A DNA stretch of 64,000 nt from Lineus longissimus (Eukaryota > Nemertea > Pilidiophora > Heteronemertea > Lineidae): positions 17,810,437 through 17,874,436 of the forward strand of contig NC_088313.1 of NCBI RefSeq assembly GCF_910592395.1, in the 5' to 3' direction. The notes under the pieces are model-generated. The model saw only the letters and a list, made by a program, of their open reading frames with translations. It made no database searches and had not been told where the DNA came from. A program made the position numbers and the translations under genes. Of the stretch, positions 37,001 to 49,000 are shown piece by piece. The first letter of the stretch is position 1; each line of letters starts with the position of its first letter.

Positions 37001-40000
37001 GGATATGGTCGTTGACAAGAAACAGATCGATAACATGCTAATCCTGTCGGCCAACACTGGTGATGATGGAGTACCACAATTTCTGAAAAGATACCGCAAC
37101 ATGGTCAATGCTAATCTGCTATTTGTAGATGTGATGTTGATACCACCTAAGTTCTGTAGTGGGTGAGTTTGTATACAGTAGAACCTCCCTTAGTGGACAC
37201 CTCTCTATTAGGGACAACCTCTCTATCAAGGACACTAGTTTTGGTCCCAAATTGGTCATTTCCAGTCAATTTGAACTCTCTAATCAGGACACCTCTCTAT
37301 TATGGACAGCACTAGTCAGTCCAAAGGGTGTCCTTAATAGAGAGGTTCTACTGTACTTCCATCAGTCACTCATCGGGTTAAATGAAAGTCCACCCATTCA
37401 TTTCTGTGATGTGTTAACCAAAGTCTGTGTGTGAACTCTTGTCTTGGTTGGTGTCAGAAGCATTGTTTCCACAGTCTAACACATCAGTAGTATAAAGAAT
37501 AGGAATGATGTTTGCAAGTTTGAAATGTAATACTGAGGTCATATAAAACCCACCACTTTATTGCATTTTCAGAGTTCTGCCTTCCCAGGGTCATCCCAAT
37601 GACATCAGCATTGCAGGATACAGCGATCAAATACTGAGGTTTATAGCAGAGAGAGGTCATGGAGGTCAGCTGCTTTATGTGGAGAAGATTGACACAGCAT
37701 TCAACCTGAAGCCGATGCCAAACATTGGGAACCAGACTGTACAGACGATACTTCCCGCTGTCGATCCCCAGAAGCTAATCCCGATCAAATCGTTCCAACC
37801 AAGGTGGGTCAATGAAAAATCCGCAAGATTTTTGGCAGACGTCATGCATGATGTCCAGCAGACGTCAGGCTCAAATGATTAGTTGTTGCCAAAGGGATGT
37901 TCTAGAGTTGCAAAGTAGAGTCAGAGTGGACCACCTGTTTTCCTAATTTGTAGTTATTTTCCTTCAAATTACCAACATTGTTGACTCATAAACAAGCAAA
38001 TAACTCTCTCTTTCCACCCTAGGTGGCGCACTCTTCGTGTCTTCATCTCATCGACTTTCAAGGACATGCATGGTGAGCGTGACCTGCTGACACGGTTTGT
38101 CTTCCCAGAGCTGCGAGCCAAGGCCATGCGCCGATTCATCAACATCTACGAGGTGGACTTGCGATGGGGGATCACAGAGGAAGAAACCAAGAGTAACAAG
38201 TAAGTCTTTTTTCTACATCAAAATCTTCCTTCTGTTTTTTTATTTCTTGACATGGTAAACAGCATTTTCATGTATCACACTATCAAGACCGGTTGTGTGT
38301 GGAAATTCCCATTTTTGGGTTGTATCACCCAGTTATGGAACTCAGGTGTCACGTAAAGATTTTAAGCTCATCCAAACTCCTTGGTCTAAATCCTCTTGCT
38401 ATCAGTACTGCAGTGCCTGTAACAAAGATAGCGACTTGACCCCAAAAGCGTACCTGGATCCTTGTATGCCAGATTGATATAATTTGTATTTTTCAGAGCC
38501 ATGGAACTGTGTCTGTCAGAGATCAAGAAGTGTCATTTCTTCCTTGGACTTCTGGGGCACCGATACGGATGGATGCCAGAGAAATACAACATCCCTGATG
38601 ATGACGATTTTGGCTGGATTCGAGAATATCCAATTGGCGCATCCCTCACGGAGTTGGAAATGGAAATGGCTGCTCTGTGCCCATGCCCGTGGATGAGTGC
38701 CTCAACCGCGTTTTTCTACCTCAGGGACCATGAAAAACTGTAAGCTACTCTCAATGTCAATAAAAGCAAATCATAACCAGATCAACTTGTTGAACATTGA
38801 CATCATTCATCACCTCACATTCTTGACTCCGACTTTTTCATCACAAATTCATTTGTCAGGTAGAATAATGCAGCAATCCAGTCTGTGTCTTTTGTTTGCG
38901 ATGGTGAATGGCATCCATGTGGAAAATAGACCTCTGACGTACAGATCCCCACTTACACCTTGACTATACCATGCTCCCCTTGGTGTATAAATTTTGAATG
39001 AAAATGTTATCTCCTCAAGAACAGAATTCTGATGTAATGTATCTTCCAGGGACATTCCGAAGGCGTTAACCCGTGATTTCCAAGAGACAAATGAAGTGAC
39101 CGCAGGAAAGGTTAAGGCCTTGAGACAGCGAATCAGGAACAGTGGCTTTGAAGTCTACGATGGGTGAGAATTTGCAACAAATATAAATTCCTAAAACTTT
39201 TTTTTAAAAAGGTGTACCCTTGAGGTTCTACTTCTAGTTGCCAGAAGTCTGTCGATTCCTATTGTTTCATGTGTCCTTCATTTCTTTATTGGCACAACGC
39301 ATTCTCAGTTACATGTAGGTCTTGTGTGGTCCTTAATACTTTGGGAGGACTGGTCTCCTTAGCCCTGGTTGGCAAAGTTTTATCCCTAATTGTTGTTTTT
39401 CCTTTTTGAATCATATTAGAATATTGTTTTCCAGTTACCCTTGTCACTGGGGTGGAGTTGCTGAGGGGAAACCAGTCGTTGCAGGCCTTGAAGATTTTGG
39501 TGCCAGGGTCCTCAACAATTTGTGGAATGCCGTCATGTACTACTACCCTGATGATGGCAACACCATCGATGAGACGGAGCACGAGAATCAGCTGCAGTTG
39601 TCATTTATGGATTCCCATTGCTCCGTGTTTGTCGGTAGGAAGGCCCTGATCAAGAAATGTGCCGAGGAGATTGATAATATCTCTTCTGGTGTTTACGCCC
39701 TTCATGGAAAACCTGGATGTGGGAAGTCTGCCTTCTTGGTGAGTTGTAGATCTAGGCGATTGACTTTCCTTCCACCTTACTGCCAAAAGGCGTAAAGGTA
39801 TCCCATTAGCAGTGATAATTTGGTGTGATGGTGTCCCAAGGTGATGTTTGTAGTATCAAATCTGTCTTCATTGGTGAAGTTGGAGCTCTGACTCCTTTTC
39901 ATGAAGACGTGACGGGGTGTTGGTCAGATATGTGAAAAAAGGTAAAATTATAAACGTTATTTGTTATCTTTTCCAGGCCTGGTTGCTCGGCCCATACCTT

Positions 40001-43000
40001 CCAGATGATGTCAAACACGTGGCCGAGAATTCCCTGAATTTGATCCACTTTGTTGGTGCCTCTCCAACATCTGCTCATGTGGTCCCGATGCTGAAAAGAT
40101 TCTGCGAGCAAATCAAGAGGCGATGTGGTCTCGATGTGGAGATACCCAATGACTACAAGTAAGGGGATGAAACTGCATGAAGCAAATTGGTGATGATTTA
40201 TCTAGTTGGCAGAACCATGGCCCTTTAACTTTCCTCATCATAGTTGGTTGATAAAGGTCTCCCTGGTATTAGATTATGTTTATATTTGAGATGGCAATGC
40301 AACTACCATCAGCTTGTCTGTCTCAGAATCTGAGGAGTTACTGGAAAACTATCAAGACTGATCAACTAACTAATCAAACACTGAATTAAATTTCTAACTA
40401 GAGATATCATTAATCTGTCCATTTCAGGAACCTTGTGATAAAGTTCGATGAACTCCTAACCGAGGGTGTTCGATGCTTGAACAGTCCGATCCTGATAGCT
40501 CTCGATGGGGTTGATCTCCTTGAAGATGTTCACCAGGCAAGGAACATGGAATGGATCCCAAATCCCCTGCCCAAGGTTAGTGTCTATACAATAGTGTAAC
40601 TGCGAAAAAGTTTGGCAATCAAATATATGCCTCGAAGAAAATGCAGTATACATTGCTGTGTATATATCTGTGTTCATCAAATTACTACCTGGGGTTTGTT
40701 GAAAACCAAGGCAGCCAAGATGGGGGTCGGGATGAAATTGATTAATTGCCTCATCCTTTGAATCCCTCGCGTCACCCAAGATTTGTTTTGCCTGAGAATT
40801 TATGCCAGGGCAAGTAAAGATGCCATACAGGAGGAAATTGTGTCCATCTCAAACATATAAATATACATAAATATGAATTTTTCAGAATGTTCTTGTGGTT
40901 GTGACGTGCCTGACAGATGGGGACTGTCACAAGGCCCTGCTGAGGCGTGAAGGGACTGGGAAGATGGAAATCCCTTCGCTGGAGCTGTTAGACAAGCAAC
41001 ACGTTGTCAGGTCACATCTGTCGAAACATAGAAAAACACTGGATGAGTCACCTTTCAACAACCAGATGAAGTTGCTTGTTTCCAAGAAGGAAGCGAATGT
41101 GCCTCTTTATCTTACCCTGGCCTGTGAAGAGCTCAGAGTCTTTGGAGTCTTTGAAAAGGTAAATATTAAAGATTTGATCTCAGATTTTTGTTCTCTCTTG
41201 AGAGATATCAAATGCCTGATTCCACTCGAGCCTTTTTCTGCCGTAGTTGCCGCCGCAAAAAGTTGTATCACACAAATGTTCTTTATGTATCTCATTCTTA
41301 TTGTTTACTTTCAGATCAGCGATAAGTTAAAGTCAATGCCACATACTGTGTCGCAGCTGCTACAGGTTGTATTGGAGAGGCTGGAGTCTGACCTTGGTGT
41401 TGACCTTGTGACCATGGCAATGTCGTTGCTGACATGTGCAAGGAATGGTAAGTTAATACTACGAGAAAACTTTTCTTTTTGTGAAGGCAAAATTTACAGA
41501 AGTTGACAGTTGTGTATTGCTGATAAATCTTTAGTTCATGACCGAATCTGCATCTAAATGTCTACAATTTTAGGTCTTATGGAGCATGAGCTGCATTCAC
41601 TCCTCAGCTACAGTAAACTCCTCGACAAAAAGAAGAAATGGGATGTACGTGATATCCTCCTCATGGACATGAGGCCAGAGCAAGAGCTACCTTTGGCCAC
41701 GTTTGCACAACTGTTGAGAGCACTTCAGGGTTTTCTGCGGACTACCAATACTGACAAGTAAGTCATACGTGTAGCTTATTCCACGCTGATTTATGATAAA
41801 AGAAGTATCTGTCCTTTTGACATGACAAGGAAAATGCTGGAGAACCATGAGAGAAACCTAGACGTGTCAAGTTCTGCTGATGCGCTGCTGGAAACAACGA
41901 GTGTTTGAATCATGCCTGGCCATGTGGGTGGTAGGCAGAGATAAAAACACTGTGTCAGGGGTCTGCAGAACAACTGTACCAATACTGCTGATGAAAATTT
42001 AGTCGAGGGGACAGCCTGTATTTCTTCCAAATGTTTATTCTGAAGTATGATTTTTGGTACAAGATGTTTGACGTTGTTTGAAATTATTACATTGATTTTT
42101 TTTTTGGACATATTTCAGCGCCATTCACTTGATGATATCCCATGCGGACATCAACCGAGCTGTCCGGCAGAGGTACATGAAAAGCTTCACTGCGGAACAG
42201 GAGGCGAACCTTCACAGGTTAATGGCCGGTGAGTTTTTAACATCAAATCCAATGGCAATTAGTCCCTATGCTAGGGTCACACTTTTGTGTTTTGTGGTCA
42301 CTTTAATGATATCAGATGTTTCATGTCCCAGGCTCTGCAGTGTAATCTAATACCCGTGATTGGAGAGGGACTGCAGAATTTTAAAACTTCATAAGCTGTG
42401 TATAATTGTCTTTTTTTTTCAACTTGCAGCATATTTCCCAACCCTGGCTGACCCAGACAGTTGCGTCATATAATTGTCTCCATTTTCCTATTTGCAGCAT
42501 ATTTCCTAATCTTGGCCGACCCAGACAATTGCTATTCCTTCGACAGCCAGCATGGGCGCGCCTTTCAAGAATTCCCCTATCACTTGACTGCCTGTGGCGA
42601 CTTCGACACATTGACGGCATATCTCTGCAACCTACAATTCATCCAAGCCAAGTGTCAGCTTGGTTTAGCCCACCAACTCTTAGAGGATTTCCAGGTCCAT
42701 GGAGTGTTTAATAAGAATATCGAAAAGGAGCGCCAGAAATTCCTGTCCAATCCTGAGGTTGAGGAGTATCGATCGTTTGTAGGCAGAAACCTGCACATTC
42801 TACAAAGGTGAGATAAATGATATGTTGTCAGCATCTGGTACATGATTTCTGTTCCAATGCAAACTACAGATGGGTTGTATTCATCAGTTATCATCTGTGA
42901 GTAGCTCCCCAGGGTCATTGGTGATGATGATGATAGTCATGATGATGAATGATGATGATAATGGCGACAGCAGGTGCAGGTGATGATGATGACGATGACA

Positions 43001-46000
43001 GACCTGCTCATTTGCTGCAACCTCATCATAAGGTCAATGCAATTTTGTCGTAATTTCATTTTCAATCCTAATTCTTCTCCTTGTGACCTCATTTACTGAA
43101 TGAGCTTCTCTTCATACTTGTGTATTGTCTTATCATTTATCACAGATTCCCAGCCTTGACAATACAGCAGGCCACAAACGAGCCCATAGATTCTGTTATA
43201 GCCAGTGATGCGGATGAGGAAACATGTTTTGGATTCGAAGGGGCCTTGATGAGATATGTCAACCGACCCTCGGTGGTAGACCCGTGTTACCTGACAATCT
43301 CAAACCTTCAGCACATCGCCACAAGTTTGTCAATCTCGCATGATGGGCACAGTATGGCGTGTGGCTCAGTAGACGGTGTGGTGAGGCTCTACGACATGCA
43401 GACAGGGCGGGAACTGAAGACCTACACCGGTCATTCTGATGCCATAACTGGTGTCTGCTTCACTGGCAGTGGACAGCTGTGCAGCACATCTGCAGACAAG
43501 AATGTTAGTCTCTGGGATGTGGGAGGTGGATTCAGGTGGGTTGAATAGCAAGTCTCTTTGTTGAAGCTTTGTGCATTTCATGATTGTGTTGTTTGACGAA
43601 GGTCTTTGTTATTTGTTTTGTTACTTTCAAAATGTAGCAGATGCGACCTGAGGACTGTTAGTGCAAAAAACACATTATGTGTTTTGGTTAGTGTGTAGTG
43701 TGCTACTTGTGTGTATTTGTGTATACGTGGTAATTGCAGCATTGTAAACATAGCCACTTTATTCCCCAGGACAAGGATCCTCAAAGGCCATAAGCGCCAT
43801 GTGAGCGCCTGTGCCTCGGATCCCAAGGGAAAGATTGTGGCGTCTGCCAGCTGGGATTGCTCTGTGCGTCTGTGGAAGGTAGATGATGGATCATTGATAT
43901 CAGGCCATATAAAGGATGAGTAAGTATGCTGGAAAGCACATGGTTTAAAGGTCTGAGAAGGATTGATGAGGACGGCTCTTTCTGAGAAATTGTTTGAAAA
44001 ATTCACTTTGAGATGTTCCCTGACATTATTCAGTTGACTACAGGCTTCTACAGTGTCATTTTTGATAATAACGTTTCATCTTGAATGCTAAGTTGAGCTT
44101 CTTTTGCAAGTCAGCTTTCACCTTCGATATAATAGAGCACTGAATGAATGAGGGAAAAAAACTAAGGCCACATCTTGCAGGCTTTACAAATCGATTTATT
44201 TTATCAATAATGGTATATATTTGACAATTCTATTAAACTTTCAGCTGCCCATTCAATTGCGTTGCCTTCCATCCTGAGTTAGAGACAGTTGTGACTGGAG
44301 GCTGGGATGCTACTCTGAAGATCTGGGATGTCTACTTCAAGGGAGGAAATCCAAAGAAGGGGGTGAGTGATCATTTAAAGTTCTGAAATAATCTTTTCTT
44401 CATGTTCTTTCCAGAAAAAGACTTGGGCCATTAAATCTTAGGCCATATACATAGCACCCGTTAAGAGGAATTTGATAGATATGTCATGGCTTTCTCTCGA
44501 AGTCCCAATGTATTATGTCAGGTTGCTTACTGACATTTTCTCCCTTCAGATTCTCCGTGGACACAACACGTCTGTCCGTGACGTACGCTTCTCACCTTCT
44601 GGTCGTCATCTTGCCTCTGCTGCTCTCGATGGTGAAGTGCGGCTCTGGTCTGCATCGAATGGGTCTCCAATTGCGACGATCACTGGACACAGTCTGCCCA
44701 TTAATCGCATCTGCTTCTCTCCGACTGGACAGGAGTTGGTCACTGTCAGTGATGACAGTACCGTGAAGGTCTGGTCTGGAAATCTTGGCAAACCTGTCTG
44801 TACACTCGGAGAGGAGGAATTCGGGCCAGTGACGTGTGTAAGCCTGGATTGTTGGGGAGAGAAAGTCGCTGCTGGGTACCATAGTGGCCACATCAGGATG
44901 TTTGACATTCTCTCAGGTAAGGTCACATTATATTGTGATTACCCATGATGATGTGTTCGTCTGCACCAAGTCTAACTCGATCACCAGCTGAAACCCCTCA
45001 ACATCTTCAGTGCCGAACCACGTAGGTCTCCGTGGCCCAAATCCCCCCTCTTTGAGCTGGTTATCGGAGTCTCATGGACTTCATGAAAGAACTACGCCAT
45101 CGCCATCTTCAGGGCAAGGTAGGAACTGAAAATACCGCGAAGATGCCGTTTGGTATTTTCAGTTCCTACATTGCCCTGAAGATGGCGATGGCGTAGTTCT
45201 TTCATGAAGTCATTAGTTTCTGAACTACGCCATTGCCATCTTCAGGGCAAGGTTAGAACTGAAAAGACCAAACGGTATTTTCACGGTATGTTCAGTTCCT
45301 ACCTTGCCCTGAAGATGGCGATGGCGTAGTTCTTTCAAGAAGTCCATGAGACTCTGATAACCAGTTCAAAGAGGGGGGATTTTAAAATATAATGAAGGAG
45401 TGTAGCTTATATAACTCTATTGATTAATAAAGACCTTGTCTTGGAGAATTTACTGCAAAAGACCTTATGCAGCCATTTCTTATACTTTTTTTCTTCTTGG
45501 GGTCTGAAAAGGAGGTGTTGGGGGGGGGGGGGAAATGCCGGCGCTGAAGGTGTTGATGTTATGCATCAAACTTGATAGAATTATTTTGTTACTGAACTTC
45601 CTTCTGTGTCAGATTTGTTATTTGATTTGTTTGGCTTTCAGGTGCAGTGGATCAGGAGTGGAACACAGTTCACACTGCAAGTGTCAGATGCATCAAGTTG
45701 ATCAGGGAAGGTACTTGGCAGACAATCACTACCGGATCGGATGACTGCCTTGTCTCCATGATTGTAAGTAGAAATCATGGCCTTTAACCCTAAAAGTTGC
45801 TGGAGCATGTAGGACCTAGCAGGGTCTCAGTGTTGTGGCATGGAGGGTGTTTGAGTGGAAAATGGATGGTATTCATTTTTACACTAAACATAAAATTATG
45901 TGCAACTATCATTATCAATGCATTGTTTCATCCAATGAAGTCTCTCCTTGAAATGCCCTGACTGTACTGGAACACATCGATACTGGGAGGCCAAATATGC

Positions 46001-49000
46001 ACAAATTCAAATCCAAGTATTGTGCCAGTTGGTATCATTGATATTACAATGTTTTTACAACTATCTTTCCAGGATCTAGAGGAGAATGACAAGAGCATTG
46101 CGAGCCATAAGCATAATACCAAGGGGGTTTGGTCCCTGGACATCCAGCTCTCTTACCTGGCTACTGGCTCTGAGGACTGCAGCGTCACTTTGTATCACTA
46201 CGATGCAGCAATGTTCACTTTGTAAGAATCATTTCGAGATTTTAAAAAATTGTGACTTCCTCATGTTACTTGAGTATTTTAGTTGATTTTAACAGTCTTC
46301 TTGTTTTCCGCTTTGTATCCTTTCTCTAAAAAACAGGATTGTTCTAAATGTGTGAGAAACAGCTTGGACAAGTGTGGTTGCCATGTCTTGACTCTTGCAA
46401 AACCACAGTAACAACCATTTCGCCAAGTCCCAATGTCAACTTAACAAATCTCTGTTGCTATAATATGCTGTTTGTTTTACTATTTCACCAGTACAGTTCA
46501 TACCATTAAGCTAATAAAGCTTTGTTATTTATTGCAGAGGTAAATACTTAAGTCAAGTCACTCTACACACTGCTCCAGTAACAGGATGTTCTTTCAACGA
46601 GAACGCAACTCAGTTAGCAACATGCAGTAGAGACATGGTAAGTGATGAGTTTGATTCCTTAGTCAAGTCACTTTAAACATTTCTCCAGTCACATGAGTAC
46701 CTTACAATGAGAATGCATCTCAGTTAGCAACATGCAGTAGAATACCTTCTGTGCATATACAGAAGGAAGTTCTCCAAATATATGGTCCAAAACACTCATG
46801 TGAGATTACTTCTTTTCAGTCTGTGATTATCTGGAACATTGATGGGAGGAAGCTGCAGCAGGATAAAGTGCTGAACGCCTGCCATGCGGATTGGATCAAC
46901 AGTTGCTGCTGGTCGAATACGGGGAACTATCTGGTAGGTCAAGGACTGTATGCATGATGCATTCTCTATCATTGAGACCACTGAAAAATCAACCGATTAT
47001 CCCAGTCACAGGTTGATATATAATGGATTTTCATTGTCAAGGATTTGATTTTGAATATACCACTTTTGTATAATGCCAATTTCAAGCCAATGTATGTTCA
47101 CATGTACCTGGTTGGCTGCTTAGCTGCTACCTTATCATTATTGTTATGATGTACACCATGATTTTCACCTAGTGTGGTAGTCAGATAGATTTCTTAGGAG
47201 CTCTTTCTCTCTCTACTACAAATTTGCTGTTTCAGATAACCAGCTCAAATGATTTCAACCTTAAGATGTGGGACACGTGGACTGGGAAGGAGAAGACTTT
47301 GTTCACTGGTCACCAGGCATCGGTGAATGCAGTCAGTTACAGTGTAAGTTGCAACCTCACCTCGCCTAATCGTCAGAATGAAAATAGAAAACTTGCAAAA
47401 AGCTTTCAACCTATGCTGAGAACTGTGGGAACCGTGGGAAAAACTGCAAGTTTAATATTTGCGTTCGTCACCCAAATTGTAAAAATCATAAAAATAAGTT
47501 GGTCACGAACATTACCTGGCCTCACCGCTCTCAACTCAATACTTCAAAAGCCTGCATAAATTCAGTGTATTGTCTTCTTATCAGTACGGCTGCATTGTAT
47601 CAGCGTGTGGAGATGGCGCTGTGAGGGTTTGGTCGCACAAGGGCACAGAGATCACCACCCTACATGGTCACTCCCAGAGGGTCAACTCCTGCGATGTGTG
47701 TGTCAAGGTCAAAGTAGAGCAGAAAGAGGACACTGGTAGGGAATATTCTTTTGACGAAAGTATTGTTGAAGGGGGAGTATGGGCAGGAGCTCGGGGTCAA
47801 TTTGGCAGTCTTCAAGTGATCAGCGCCAGGTTGTGCTTCAACGAATTGTGGTAGAATATTTGTTTACCTTTCTGATGCAGCCAAGTTGCACCTTATTTAC
47901 AATAACTCTGGACACAACTTTGGCATTCCATAAATAGTTGGCAGTACGGTACTTTTAATACCAATTCAAAAATTGACCCAGGAATTTTTTTGATCCCATG
48001 TCATAAATGTTGCAAGTTGCTTAACTTTGGCCTTATTCATACTGGTTTAGCACTAAGTCTGTGTCAGTTTGAAAGATATTGGTAATTTTTATGTGTTAAT
48101 GAATTTGAATGAATTTGCAGTGGAGAAAAGTGGTATGGACTGGGCTTCTATCGTCAACGAGGATGAGTGGTCCAATGATCATGAGAAAGCCAAGCTTCAG
48201 AAAAAGCAGTTTAAGATCAAGGAGGTCCTAGCTGTCACATGCTCTGATGATGGAACTGTCCGAGTCTGGAAACCAACCGAGGTGGGTTTTGTTGTTCCAA
48301 TTGCGAATAAGAGAATAAGAATCACTCTTTCATGATACTTCCCTGACTGTCCAGACACAAAAAGTGCACTTTGAGCATTTGTTGCATGCTAATTAAAGAA
48401 TAATGAAATTGCGTCTGCTTTCCAGGCCAATGAGCTCGCCTGCTTGACAGGTCACTCTGACCGTGTCGTTAGCGTCGATGTTGCCCCTGATGGTAAAATC
48501 TGTACCAGTTCACTGGACAAGTCTGTCAAGGTGTGGTCGCCAAAGTTAACGCAGCAAAGTTCTCATGCAGCCCACGAGATGGAGATAACGTGTATGAAAT
48601 ATTGCTCACAGACAGGAACTATTGTGACAGGGAGCAGGTGAGGTTACTTGTCAGTTGTGTCAAAATCTTTCAAAAGTTGCTGTATGATGGTATGATAGCT
48701 CCTGTGAAGCACACAGGAGCAGTCCGGTCAGATTTGTTCCCGAAGCCAATGATGCAATCTTGTCTGTGTTGGCTTCAGACTGGCTGTCCACGATCATGTT
48801 CAGAAGAATGATGATCAGTTGTCCAATCCGCATGAATTTTCTTTTCATTCTTTGGGCCAGTTATAAACAAAGACCATCACATGGGTGCGTCTGCTTCCTT
48901 TAAAATCCCAATTTTATTATCTAATAGATGGTCAGCCAATCAGTTCTACCTCAGGCAAAAAATCATTGTATTGTTTTTATGCAGGGATGGTGTAATCAAG

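Larger units (their letters stand above)
32272..37803 (+). other. TEP1: TEP1 TROVE (Ro60-like RNA-binding) region, residues ~288-978
   Basis: HEAT-like helical half: EPEFILK-type [86 protein letters not shown] and QFPFRF, all in human TEP1 order. The vWA-like half follows: [27 protein letters not shown] and [18 protein letters not shown]. An RGG box is inserted in the linker between these helical blocks (residues 447-490). Confidence 0.9.
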
